NCBI RefSeq assembly: GCF_032814565.1
Contig: NZ_CP136521.1
Span: 1,894,501 to 1,958,500 of the forward strand
From: Hwangdonia lutea
GTDB lineage: Bacteria; Bacteroidota; Bacteroidia; Flavobacteriales; Flavobacteriaceae
DNA: 64,000 nucleotides
Reading direction: 5' to 3'
Shown: piece by piece, positions 52,880-60,966 of the stretch
How positions within the stretch are numbered: position 1 is the first letter of the stretch
How the letters are laid out: each line of letters opens with the position of its first letter
Made by a program: the position numbers and the translations under genes
The notes under the pieces: generated by a model
What the model saw: the letters and a program-made list of their open reading frames with translations, nothing else
Databases searched by the model: none
Told to the model about the DNA's origin: nothing

Positions 52880-53854
52880 ATGCATCTTATAGAAAAATAC
52901 AGAACAGAGTTTGTTGGGTTTTTAGATAATTACTCAACGGAAAAAGAACCCCAAACATTATACAATCCCATTAAGTATATTCTAAATTTAGGGGGCAAAA
53001 GATTGCGTCCGGTTTTAACCTTGATGACAGCCGATATTTTTAGCAACGATTTTAAAAAAGCATTGCCCGCAGCTTTAAGCATTGAAGTGTTTCATAATTT
53101 TTCTTTGGTACACGACGATATTATGGACGATGCGCCCTTGCGACGCGGACAAAAAACAGTACACGAAAAGTGGGATATAAACACAGGCATTCTCTCGGGC
53201 GATGCCATGTTGATTATGGCGTACCAACTTTTTGAAAACTACGAAGCCAACATTTTTCAAGCTTTGGCACAATTGTTCAGTAAAACGGCTTTAGAGGTTT
53301 GTGAGGGTCAACAATACGATATTGATTTTGAAACCAGAGACGATGTAACGGTTGCAGCCTATTTAAAAATGATTGAATACAAAACCGCTGTTTTGGTTGG
53401 CGCCGCCATGAAAATGGGCGCTATTGTTGCAAACGCTTCCGCGGAAGATCAGGATAACATTTACGAGTTTGGTAAAAATTTAGGTATCGCTTTTCAATTG
53501 CAAGACGACTATTTAGATGCTTTTGGCAACCCTGAAACTTTTGGTAAACAAGTGGGTGGCGATATTATTGTTAACAAAAAAACCTATTTGTATATTAAAG
53601 CGCTTGAGTTTTCAAATGAAACGGAAAGGGCAGCATTACAACAATTATTTGCAACGAATACCGATGCAGCTGAAAATAAAGTAGCGCTTGTAAAAGAAAT
53701 TTTTAATTCGACAGGTTCTGCCCAAGCCACAAAAATAGCCATTGAAGATTACACGAAAAAAGCTTTTTTGGTTTTGGAATCACTACATATTTCTGATGAT
53801 AAAAAAGAACTTTTAAAAAACTTTGGAATGAGTTTAATGAACAGGAATGTTTAA
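52880..53854 (+). CDS. Polyprenyl (octaprenyl-type) diphosphate synthase
   Basis: The 324-residue protein carries the two aspartate-rich motifs of trans-prenyltransferases: LVHDDIMDDAPLRRG (DDxxD, about residue 83) and FQLQDDYLDAFGN (second DDxxD, about 211). It also has GGKRLRPVLTLM at the substrate pocket and VGGDIIVNKKTYL. It elongates isopentenyl diphosphate to the side chain of menaquinone, a quinone in flavobacterial respiration. The frame opens 22 codons earlier, but a promoter element overlaps that stretch. Confidence 0.93.
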   Translation: MHLIEKYRTEFVGFLDNYSTEKEPQTLYNPIKYILNLGGKRLRPVLTLMTADIFSNDFKKALPAALSIEVFHNFSLVHDDIMDDAPLRRGQKTVHEKWDINTGILSGDAMLIMAYQLFENYEANIFQALAQLFSKTALEVCEGQQYDIDFETRDDVTVAAYLKMIEYKTAVLVGAAMKMGAIVANASAEDQDNIYEFGKNLGIAFQLQDDYLDAFGNPETFGKQVGGDIIVNKKTYLYIKALEFSNETERAALQQLFATNTDAAENKVALVKEIFNSTGSAQATKIAIEDYTKKAFLVLESLHISDDKKELLKNFGMSLMNRNV

Positions 53855-53875
53855 ATAATAATTTTTTTCATTTCC

Positions 53876-54259
53876 GTGAATCCCAATAAACAGTGGGAGA
53901 AAACCTGCCTTATGCAATTACCAACAACGTTTGATGCATTAATTGAAGAAGCTAATCAATCCGATTTGTATCATAAATTGATAAAACAGCTTAACAAAGA
54001 TTTTTTACTGGCCAATATCGATTTAGATTTTCACGAAGATATTTTGCCTTCAAGCTTAAAACTATTACTTCACGAAACCGTTTATAAGCTTATTCAAGAA
54101 AAATTTACGGCGTATTTAAACCTACTTTACATTATTGATGTTTCAGAAAAACAAGTAAAAGCCTTGGATGGTGAAGATATTCTAAAACTATCTGAAGCCG
54201 TGTCGTTTTTAATCTTAAAACGCGAATGGCAAAAAGTGTGGTATAAAAATAAATTTTAA
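53876..54259 (+). CDS. Conserved hypothetical helical protein
   Basis: The 127-residue frame starts at a GTG. An ATG at 53912 (MQLPTTFDALIEEANQSDLY) gives 115 residues and is equally possible. The protein is mostly helical (NKDFLLANIDLDFHEDILPS, LHETVYKLIQEKFTAYLNLL) with no signal peptide or recognised domain. It follows the polyprenyl synthase gene by 21 bp on the same strand and is probably co-transcribed. I do not recognise the family. Confidence 0.7.
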   Translation: MNPNKQWEKTCLMQLPTTFDALIEEANQSDLYHKLIKQLNKDFLLANIDLDFHEDILPSSLKLLLHETVYKLIQEKFTAYLNLLYIIDVSEKQVKALDGEDILKLSEAVSFLILKREWQKVWYKNKF

Positions 54260-54262
54260 TTA

Positions 54263-54301
54263 AGATAAATTTGTCCTAATTAAAATAATGCTATATATTT
54301 G
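54263..54301 (+). promoter_or_regulatory. Promoter and NsrR-like operator of the Rrf2 gene
   Basis: TTTG at 54270-54273 (-33), 20 bp, and TATATTTG at 54294-54301 (-7) form a full consensus promoter. The inverted repeat AGATAAATTTGTCC (54263-54276) contains the -33 element. It matches, on the opposite strand, the GGATAAAATTATCC site before the ric gene, so the regulator would repress itself by covering -33. Confidence 0.6.
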
Positions 54302-54321
54302 CATCAAATAAAAAGAGTAAT

Positions 54322-54756
54322 ATGTTTTCTAAAGCTTGCGAATATGGTATAAAAGCATCCATTTTTATTGCAACCAATTCTTTTGAAGGTAAACGCGTTA
54401 GCCCTAAAGAAATTGCAATGGAAATAGATTCGCCACAAGCATTTACAGCTAAAATTTTACAAGCTTTGGTAAAGCACGATATAATAAACTCTATAAAAGG
54501 AGCTTATGGGGGTTTCGAGATTAGCAGAGATAAAATTGCAACCATTAAACTTAACCAAATTGTAAAAGCCATTGATGGCGACTCCATTTATAATGGTTGT
54601 GGCTTGGGTTTGCATAAGTGCGACGAAGCACATCCGTGTCCGGTTCACGATAAGTTTAAAGCCATTAGGGACAGTTTAAAGCACATGTTGGAAAACACAA
54701 GTTTAGAGGAATTGGCACTTAATATAAAATCGGGTGCTTCATTTTTAAAGATTTAA
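54322..54756 (+). CDS. Rrf2-family iron-sulfur regulator, NsrR-like
   Basis: The 144-residue regulator has the Rrf2 winged helix (ACEYGIKASIFIATNSFEGK; VSPKEIAMEIDSPQAFTAKI; KGAYGGFEISRDK). The three cluster cysteines are Cys93, Cys100 and Cys106 (NGCGLGLHKCDEAHPCP). That spacing is the NsrR type, in which a [4Fe-4S] or [2Fe-2S] cluster reacts with nitric oxide and releases the repressor from DNA. IscR is the alternative, but the neighbours (ric, hemerythrin, nos) favour NO sensing. Matching operator-like repeats lie before this gene and before ric. Confidence 0.88.
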   Translation: MFSKACEYGIKASIFIATNSFEGKRVSPKEIAMEIDSPQAFTAKILQALVKHDIINSIKGAYGGFEISRDKIATIKLNQIVKAIDGDSIYNGCGLGLHKCDEAHPCPVHDKFKAIRDSLKHMLENTSLEELALNIKSGASFLKI

Positions 54757-54775
54757 AAAAATTTGAATATAAATA

Positions 54776-54789
54776 GGATAAAATTATCC
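54776..54789 (+). promoter_or_regulatory. NsrR-like operator upstream of ric
   Basis: GGATAAAATTATCC is an inverted repeat of GGATAA and TTATCC around AA. It lies 17 bp before the ATG of ric, and is closely like the site at 54263-54276 in front of the Rrf2 gene read on the other strand. A TTTG at 54762-54765 may be the -33 element. Confidence 0.55.
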
Positions 54790-54806
54790 GAAATAAACAA
54801 TTAATC

Positions 54807-55538
54807 ATGGTAACATTACAAAAAGATTCAGAAAAACAAATAGGGCAATTTGTAGCCGAAGATTATAGAACAGCAGCTGTTTTTTCGAAATACAAAATAG
54901 ATTTTTGCTGCAACGGCAACAGAAGTATTCAAGAGGCGTGCGAAAAAAAGGGAATTGATAGCAACGTTTTATTAGATGAGTTACACAGCGTTTTAAACAA
55001 TAAAGGAGGCGAATCAATTGATTACAAATCGTGGCCTTTAGATTTATTGATTGATTATATCGAAAAAAGACACCACCGTTATGTTGAAGAAAAAATTCCA
55101 GTATTACGTCAGTTTTTAGATAAATTATGTCGCGTTCATGGCGAGCGTCATCCGGAATTATTTAAGATAAACGAGCTGTTTACAGCATCGGCAGGCGAGT
55201 TGGCCGCCCACATGAAAAAAGAGGAGCTTATATTGTTTCCTTTTGTTAAGAAGATGGTGTCGGCAACATTAAACCAAGGCGCTGTACAATCGCCACAATT
55301 TGGAACGGTTGAAAACCCTATTGCAATGATGATGCAAGAACACGATAACGAAGGCGAGCGTTTTAGAGAAATTGCAGCATTAACAAATGATTATAACCCA
55401 CCTGCAGATGCGTGCAATACTTATCGGGTAACTTATGCGATGCTTCAGGAATTTGAACAAGATTTACACCTACACATCCATTTAGAAAACAATATTCTAT
55501 TCCCTAAGGCGATAAAGCTAGAACAACAATTTAATTAA
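54807..55538 (+). CDS. ric: Iron-sulfur cluster repair di-iron protein (Ric/ScdA/YtfE)
   Basis: The 243-residue protein has an N-terminal ScdA domain (QIGQFVAEDYRTAAVFSKYK, then IDFCCNGNRSIQEACEKKGI) and a hemerythrin-like domain with the di-iron ligands in KRHHRYVEEKIPVLR, VHGERHPELF, HMKKEELILFPFV, MMQEHDNEGERF and LHIHLENNILFPKA. Ric mends iron-sulfur clusters damaged by nitric oxide or peroxide. It follows the NsrR-like gene by 50 bp, with an operator between them. A terminator ends it at 55573-55612. Confidence 0.96.
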   Translation: MVTLQKDSEKQIGQFVAEDYRTAAVFSKYKIDFCCNGNRSIQEACEKKGIDSNVLLDELHSVLNNKGGESIDYKSWPLDLLIDYIEKRHHRYVEEKIPVLRQFLDKLCRVHGERHPELFKINELFTASAGELAAHMKKEELILFPFVKKMVSATLNQGAVQSPQFGTVENPIAMMMQEHDNEGERFREIAALTNDYNPPADACNTYRVTYAMLQEFEQDLHLHIHLENNILFPKAIKLEQQFN

Positions 55539-55572
55539 TAGCAAGCTTTAAAAGTGACTTAGGTCTATTTGA

Positions 55573-55612
55573 AAATCCTGGAGCGTTTTCCCTAAAACAT
55601 TCCAGGATTTTT
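55573..55612 (+). terminator. Rho-independent terminator after ric
   Basis: AAATCCTGGA (55573-55582) pairs with TCCAGGATTT (55601-55610), with an inner GTTTT/AAAAC pair, followed by TTT. Confidence 0.85.
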
Positions 55613-55685
55613 GTTTAAAATTATTTTAGAAGTAGAAAAGCATTTTATTTTGGTAATTTTAAATCGCAAAAACAAAACGCCAAAA

Positions 55686-56897
55686 ATGGTTAAAAAACTT
55701 ACTGTGGTATGTTTGGTTAATTTTTTAATTGCTGCCTTATTGGGTTTGGCTTTACGCTACGCTTTTGTGGGAGATATTGGCTTAAACTATCGTTTTTTAA
55801 CACACGCACATTCGCATGTGGCTATGTTAGGTTGGGTATATTTAATGCTGTTTGTGTTAATTGTTCATTATTTTATTCCTGATAAAAAAACCGTTTTTAC
55901 ACGCTTGTTTTGGGTTACCGAAATTGCGGTTATTGGTATGCTTTTAAGTTTTCCGTTTCAAGGCTATGCCGCGGTTTCCATTACCTTTTCAACCTTACAC
56001 ATTTTGTGCAGTTATTATTTTGTGTACTTGGTTTGGAAACATCAAAAAACCGCATCCGTAGTAACGCAGTACTTACTTAAAACGGCGTTGGTTTTTATGG
56101 TACTATCCACCATTGGCGTATGGTGTTTAGGGCCTGCAGTTTCCATGCTTGGGCAAGCCTCTGCATTCTATCAAATTGCCATCCAATTCTTTTTGCATTT
56201 TCAGTTTAACGGCTGGTTTTTAATAGCCGTAATTGCTGTGTTTTTTCATTTTTTTCGGGTTGAAAACTCAAAACTGTTTAGGCGATTTTTCAAGCTATTG
56301 GTGGCATCAACGGTACTTACTTTAGCCTTGCCAATCCAATGGTTTGCGCCTCATAATTTGCTGCTTTATTGTAACGGATTAGGCACTATAATGCAGCTAG
56401 TAATGGGGTACTACTTTTTAAAATTGATACAACCAAAATTTTCAACGGTATTAAAACAGCGGCCAAAACTCGTTACTCATTTATATTGGTTTTCAATATG
56501 TTGCTTTGTTTTAAAGATTAGTCTACAATTATTAGCGTTGTTTCCCGAGTTTTCGCAAATTGTTTATACGCACCGCAACTTGGTTGTTGGGTTTATTCAT
56601 CTTTTAATGCTTGGTGTTATTACGGGGTTTTTGTTTTTATTTATTTTACAAAGCCCATTGGTAAGGCAGAGCAAAAGCCTGTATATAGGCATTTATACTT
56701 TTATTTCTGGATTTGTTTTAACAGAATTATTACTTACAATTCAGGGTGTTATGTTTTACTTCGGAAACGGATTAGTACCAAATTACTACCTATTGCTTTT
56801 TCTTTTTAGTATATTATTACCCTTAGGAATTGGTTTTATATTATTTAATATTATAACTCAAAAAAATTATGCAACACAAACCGCAAAAACGACATAA
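55686..56897 (+). CDS. Heme-copper-oxidase subunit I-like membrane protein
   Basis: The 403-residue integral membrane protein has about a dozen helices. The ATG at 55686 is preferred because the preceding 25-codon extension begins with a TTG in the terminator. Seen: LTHAHSHVAMLGWVYL (His40, His42, His44) and FFLHFQFNGWFLIAVIAVFF with VNG-like His and Trp. These recall helix II and later heme-ligand helices of cytochrome-oxidase or NorB subunit I proteins. But it is too short for a full NorB or cbb3 oxidase and no catalytic partner is nearby. A heme or NO-binding role is inferred from the neighbours (ric, hemerythrin). It overlaps the next gene by 29 bp. Confidence 0.72.
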   Translation: MVKKLTVVCLVNFLIAALLGLALRYAFVGDIGLNYRFLTHAHSHVAMLGWVYLMLFVLIVHYFIPDKKTVFTRLFWVTEIAVIGMLLSFPFQGYAAVSITFSTLHILCSYYFVYLVWKHQKTASVVTQYLLKTALVFMVLSTIGVWCLGPAVSMLGQASAFYQIAIQFFLHFQFNGWFLIAVIAVFFHFFRVENSKLFRRFFKLLVASTVLTLALPIQWFAPHNLLLYCNGLGTIMQLVMGYYFLKLIQPKFSTVLKQRPKLVTHLYWFSICCFVLKISLQLLALFPEFSQIVYTHRNLVVGFIHLLMLGVITGFLFLFILQSPLVRQSKSLYIGIYTFISGFVLTELLLTIQGVMFYFGNGLVPNYYLLLFLFSILLPLGIGFILFNIITQKNYATQTAKTT

Positions 56898-57330
56898 AGC
56901 ATTGCAACCCTTAAGCAGAGAGCATCATCACGGGTTGCTTTTATCTTGGAAAATACGCTCTGGGTTTAGTAAAAATATTGAGCCAAAGCGCATTAGGGCA
57001 TATGCCGATTGGTTTTTTAAACAACATTTAATTCCGCATTTTGATATGGAAGAAGCTCATATTTTCCCCCTATTGGAGCAGGATAATGAATTGATAAAAA
57101 CAGCATTGGCAGATCACAGGCGCATAAAACGATTATTTGCTGAAACTGAAAATGATGCTAAAACGTTAAGTAATATAGAAGAAGAATTGGAAAAACACAT
57201 ACGCTTTGAAGAACGTGTTCTGTTTCCTGAAATTCAGAAAATAGCGACCGAAGCACAAATGCGTCATATTGAAAAAATTCATCAACCGGAAAAATTCGAG
57301 GATAATCTGGTTGATGAATTTTGGCGATAA
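56869..57330 (+). CDS. Hemerythrin-domain protein
   Basis: The 153-residue cytoplasmic protein is a single hemerythrin-like four-helix bundle. Ligands are visible in SREHHHGLLLSWKI, HFDMEEAHIFPLL, ALADHRRIKRLFA and HIRFEERVLFPEIQ. These would form a di-iron site binding oxygen or nitric oxide. The ATG lies inside the preceding gene (29-bp overlap), so expression is linked. It lies between the NO-response genes and the nos cluster; the role is inferred as NO or oxygen handling. Confidence 0.92.
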   Translation: MQHKPQKRHKALQPLSREHHHGLLLSWKIRSGFSKNIEPKRIRAYADWFFKQHLIPHFDMEEAHIFPLLEQDNELIKTALADHRRIKRLFAETENDAKTLSNIEEELEKHIRFEERVLFPEIQKIATEAQMRHIEKIHQPEKFEDNLVDEFWR

Positions 57331-57336
57331 ATTAAA

Positions 57337-57765
57337 TTATAGTTTAAAATGGCTAAAATAAGCATCGATGAGTTGCTCTAAATTCACTAAAGATGCTTCG
57401 GGGTTTGCCGTATTATTTGATTCTTTTAAGGCTGAAATTTCATCGAGCATTGGCACCAAAACCACATGCAATTGGTCGTGTGATTCGCCTTCCATGGTGC
57501 AGTTTTTAATAATATAACTGGTTTGTTTCGAGAGGTTTTCACCTAAAGTATTATAGTCCTTGTCTTTTTCTTTTTTAAAAACCGCGATTATAGAATCCAT
57601 GCTTTTAACGCCTTTATCGGTTTCTACGTTTGCAATCCACTTTTCACCGTTATTTAAAGTTAGCTCTAAATTGTCGACTCCGGACATAGCTTCAGTTTTC
57701 GTTTCATTTTTACAACTTATTGTGGTAATTAAAATGAGTACTATGGTTAAGGCTTTTGTTTTCAT
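57337..57765 (-). CDS. Lipoprotein of the nos locus with a conserved Cys/Met/His segment
   Basis: The 142-residue lipoprotein has lipobox TTISC (Cys18). It carries KNCTMEGESHDQLHVVLVPM with Cys89, Met91, His96 and His100, a set of possible copper ligands. The remainder is helical. It follows nosY by 21 bp on the same strand, and it ends 6 bp from the convergent hemerythrin gene. A copper-handling role for NosZ is inferred from context and the motif. I do not know a characterised homologue. Confidence 0.7.
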   Translation of the reverse strand: MKTKALTIVLILITTISCKNETKTEAMSGVDNLELTLNNGEKWIANVETDKGVKSMDSIIAVFKKEKDKDYNTLGENLSKQTSYIIKNCTMEGESHDQLHVVLVPMLDEISALKESNNTANPEASLVNLEQLIDAYFSHFKL

Positions 57766-57786
57766 AAGTATAAATTTTATTTTGCT

Positions 57787-58569
57787 TTAAAAATCTTTCT
57801 TTTTCGATTTGAATATAATTCTCAGCACCGGAAAAACCACCCAAGCCGTTAGCATTATTGTCGATATAATCAATCCGAAATTAGTGCCAAAGAATTGCTT
57901 AAAAACAGCACCCGTATAACCTAATAATGCCGAAATATCTAGTTTTAAAAGAATGAGTGTTCTTGATAAATCGATGGGATTGAGCATGGTGCCCACCAAC
58001 GATAATTTGTCTAACGGATAATCTTCAAACATAATTAAAGTCATTAAAAACAGCCCATCGTAAATCACCGCTAAAAACAACCATAATAAAATGGCGTAAC
58101 CAAAACCTTTAATTTTATTTTCGTTTGATAGGGCGATGTTAAAAGCCAATGCCGTAAATATTAAAGTTAAAAAAGCGCCTGTGATGAGTAGTAGTGAAAA
58201 ATCCCAAATGGCACTACTTTCAAACAAACCGTAAAACACAAACGGGATGCCCAATCCTAAAATTAAGCTCATAGAAAGTGATAGGGCCACACCTAAATAT
58301 TGCCCTAAAAATATCGATGAACGTTTTAAGGGTTGTGCCAATAAAAGTTCGGTAAATTCTTTGGAATTGTAGTAGTACATCACGCCAAAAATTGTGCCGA
58401 TTAATGGTACTAAAACAATAATAACATTCATTAAAGTAATGACAGCTTTTGAAAGATCGTTGTTTAAAAACAGGAGTACAATACCCAGCATTAAATAGAA
58501 TGCAAAATAAACGTAACTCCAGCGGCTGCGCATGAGATCGTAAAAACTATATTTTAATATTTTAAGCAT
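57787..58569 (-). CDS. nosY: ABC transporter permease NosY
   Basis: The 260-residue membrane protein has six transmembrane helices (SYVYFAFYLMLGIVLLFL; VIIVLVPLIGTIFGVMYYYN; GVALSLSMSLILGLGIPFVF). The NosY-type opening is present: LKILKYSFYDLMRSRWSYVY. With NosF and NosD it makes the ABC assembly that supplies a sulfur species or copper for the Cu4S centre (CuZ) of NosZ. It overlaps nosF by 8 bp, implying translational coupling. A generic ABC-2 permease would look similar; the neighbours decide. Confidence 0.9.
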   Translation of the reverse strand: MLKILKYSFYDLMRSRWSYVYFAFYLMLGIVLLFLNNDLSKAVITLMNVIIVLVPLIGTIFGVMYYYNSKEFTELLLAQPLKRSSIFLGQYLGVALSLSMSLILGLGIPFVFYGLFESSAIWDFSLLLITGAFLTLIFTALAFNIALSNENKIKGFGYAILLWLFLAVIYDGLFLMTLIMFEDYPLDKLSLVGTMLNPIDLSRTLILLKLDISALLGYTGAVFKQFFGTNFGLIISTIMLTAWVVFPVLRIIFKSKKKDF

Positions 58570-59269
58570 GATTTTCTGAAAGTATTGATGCGATTGCGTG
58601 TTCGAAATCGGGTTGATTGGTCTTGTTTTTTAATTCTGAAATACTGCCTTTAAAGTAAATTTTACCTTCTAATAAAAACACGATTTCATCGGAGACTTCT
58701 TCAACAAAACTCATAATGTGCGAGGTTATTAAAATGGTTTTTCCCTTGGCTTTTTCTACTTGAATTAAATTTTTTAATCGGATAAGAGAAATGGGGTCTA
58801 AGCCCGTTGTGGGTTCGTCTAAAATAATCAACGGACTATCAAACATAAAGGTTAACACGAGGTTTACTTTTTGTTTTGTGCCTCCGGAAAGGGTGCCCAG
58901 TTTTTTATCTAAAAACGGTTCTAATTTGAAGAGTTTAATTAAACGCGCATCTTCATCGGTGTGTTTGCGCAAATCTTTAATCATTTTAATTAATTCCTTT
59001 ACTTTTAAATTACTCGGAAAATTGGCAATTTGCGGTAAATAATCAATTTTATGTCTGTAATCTGAATGTCGACTCACGTTTTCTCCAAGTACAGATATGT
59101 TGCCTTTATTGGGTATAACCATGCCCAAAATAGATTTTATCAATGTGGTTTTACCAGAGCCATTAGGACCCAGAACAGCAAAAATACCGCCTTCGCTAAT
59201 CTCTAAATCAAGCGCGCTTAAAACTTGGTTTTTGCCGAATTTTTTATGTAAATTTTGAATGCTTACCAT
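58562..59269 (-). CDS. nosF: ABC transporter ATP-binding protein NosF
   Basis: The 235-residue ATPase has Walker A (GPNGSGKTTLIK, about residues 34-45), the signature LSGGTKQKVNLVL, Walker B LIILDEPTTGLDP, and the switch His (TILITSHIMSFVEE). It powers NosY. The reading frame overlaps nosD by 7 bp and nosY by 8 bp, an unbroken coupled block nosD-nosF-nosY. It is cytoplasmic. Confidence 0.94.
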   Translation of the reverse strand: MVSIQNLHKKFGKNQVLSALDLEISEGGIFAVLGPNGSGKTTLIKSILGMVIPNKGNISVLGENVSRHSDYRHKIDYLPQIANFPSNLKVKELIKMIKDLRKHTDEDARLIKLFKLEPFLDKKLGTLSGGTKQKVNLVLTFMFDSPLIILDEPTTGLDPISLIRLKNLIQVEKAKGKTILITSHIMSFVEEVSDEIVFLLEGKIYFKGSISELKNKTNQPDFEHAIASILSENHA

Positions 59270-60498
59270 GTTATTTTTTTCATTTTAGGTTTGTTGTCCA
59301 GTAAATTATCTGGTGTAAAAACAGGGGATACTTTTTCGGAAAAATCAATAATATCTATAAACAAACTACGCAGTAAAATAATGGTTTCTGGTGTTCTGTT
59401 TACAATATATGAAAACAGTTTTACGGGTCTGTAGGGTACATCTCCAATACCGTCTTTATCTAAATCGTAGCCCGTGTAATTGCTCCAAAAATTTGATTCA
59501 AAACGGTTATCGTTAATTTTGCTATTATAAGAAACATCAAAAGAATTATACAAGAAATTGTTACTTTTAAAGTGATTGGTGTAGCAAGCGCCACGAACTT
59601 TTAACGCCCAACCATTGCTTATAAAGTTATTGTTTATATAATCGATTCTGTTCGAGCCTTCAACATTAATGCCTATGGTGTTATCTTTAAAGGTGTTGCC
59701 CTGTATTTCGGCATCGTTTATCTCTTTTAGAAGTAAGCCATACGATGCGGTACCCCAATTTTCTTTAAAAATGTTATTGTACATTTTTATTCTTTTTGAA
59801 AACATAACGGCCACTCCGGCACCGTTGTTTTCAAAAATATTGTCTTGATACATATCGTCATTAGAAAACATAAAATGCAAACCATAGCGTACATTTAACG
59901 AGCTGACGTTGTTTTTGATGGTGCAAAAATCTGAAAATTCTAAATAGATGCCGTCTCTTACGTGTTGCACAAAATTGTGTTCGATGGCCACATTTTTGCT
60001 GTACCACAACTGTATGCCATTGCCCGAGTTATATTCTTCAACAGCATCGCCAACTATTTTGTTATGGAACACTTTACCATCTCTTGATCTTTCAATATAA
60101 ATACCAAAGAAAAGTTTTTCTAAAACTAAATTTTGAATGGTAAAGTTTTTGCTGTTTTTTACACGGATCGCAGCATAATCTTCAGTATAACTTGTGCCAA
60201 CGTTTATAATAAACAAGCCATCAACCGTAACATTATCGGCCGTAATGGTGATGATTTCACCTTTGGCTTCGCCATCAATTACTGGGTAATTTTCGCCAAT
60301 AATGGTTAACGGTTTGTCTACTTTAATGTTGTGCTCTTTGTAAGTACCTTTTTTAACTATAATGGTATCAAAATCTTTGGCCTGTGCAATACCTTCTTTT
60401 AAAGTAGAAATACTGCAACTGCCGCAAACCTCGATAGTTTTTGCCATAGTTAGGTTAGCCATGAACATGGCGGATAAAAAAACGATGAAATGTTTCAT
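59263..60498 (-). CDS. nosD: Periplasmic copper-processing protein NosD
   Basis: The 411-residue protein has a signal peptide (MKHFIVFLSAMFMANLTMAK). A right-handed beta-helix of the NosD/CASH type runs through most of the length (QNLVLEKLFFGIYIERSRDG, GNGIQLWYSKNVAIEHNFVQ, SSLNVRYGLHFMFSNDDMYQ, NTIGINVEGSNRIDYINN). NosD works with NosF and NosY in building the CuZ centre of NosZ in the periplasm. It starts 4 bp after nosL. Confidence 0.95.
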   Translation of the reverse strand: MKHFIVFLSAMFMANLTMAKTIEVCGSCSISTLKEGIAQAKDFDTIIVKKGTYKEHNIKVDKPLTIIGENYPVIDGEAKGEIITITADNVTVDGLFIINVGTSYTEDYAAIRVKNSKNFTIQNLVLEKLFFGIYIERSRDGKVFHNKIVGDAVEEYNSGNGIQLWYSKNVAIEHNFVQHVRDGIYLEFSDFCTIKNNVSSLNVRYGLHFMFSNDDMYQDNIFENNGAGVAVMFSKRIKMYNNIFKENWGTASYGLLLKEINDAEIQGNTFKDNTIGINVEGSNRIDYINNNFISNGWALKVRGACYTNHFKSNNFLYNSFDVSYNSKINDNRFESNFWSNYTGYDLDKDGIGDVPYRPVKLFSYIVNRTPETIILLRSLFIDIIDFSEKVSPVFTPDNLLDNKPKMKKITW

Positions 60499-60502
60499 GG
60501 TA

Positions 60503-60940
60503 CTAGTCTTTAAATTTTGCTAGTAATTCGGCCCAGGTATACAAATCGCCTCCTTTTTCGGCCTGTGTTTTTTCAGCGTCAGCTTTATTTTTAAAAGCCG
60601 ATAAAAAAGCACCCATTGGACTTGGGATGTTTTCGCTAATTAAAAAAGTGGCTTTTGTAGCATCAATTAAAGCTTCGGGTTCTGTGTAGTTGTTTGATAG
60701 GTATAGCTTAATTTCAGACGTGTCGAATTCATCCATAAAATTAATCATGCATTCTGTGGCATCAAACATATATACCTTGCCTTTTTTGGTTACAATTTCT
60801 GCGGCGTGTACTTTATCAACAATAGTCATTTTACAAAAATGGCAACCATCGCTTCCGTAGTTTATTTTTTTTGGTTTTACATCGCAACTGAAGCATATCA
60901 GTATTAATGCAAGAATTGAATAGTGTTTTAGTGTTTGCAT
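60503..60940 (-). CDS. nosL: Copper chaperone lipoprotein NosL
   Basis: The 145-residue lipoprotein has lipobox LICFSC (Cys19). The NosL copper site is DGCHFCKMTIVDKVHAAEIV (Cys33, His34, Cys36, Met38). The FDATECMINFM motif follows. It is an outer-leaflet lipoprotein that delivers Cu(I) to NosZ. At the end, FLSAFKNKADAEKTQAEKGG resembles a NosL tail. It lies between the 206-aa membrane gene and nosD, 26 and 4 bp apart. Confidence 0.95.
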   Translation of the reverse strand: MQTLKHYSILALILICFSCDVKPKKINYGSDGCHFCKMTIVDKVHAAEIVTKKGKVYMFDATECMINFMDEFDTSEIKLYLSNNYTEPEALIDATKATFLISENIPSPMGAFLSAFKNKADAEKTQAEKGGDLYTWAELLAKFKD

Positions 60941-60966
60941 AATTTTAGTGTTTTAAAAATGCTGTG

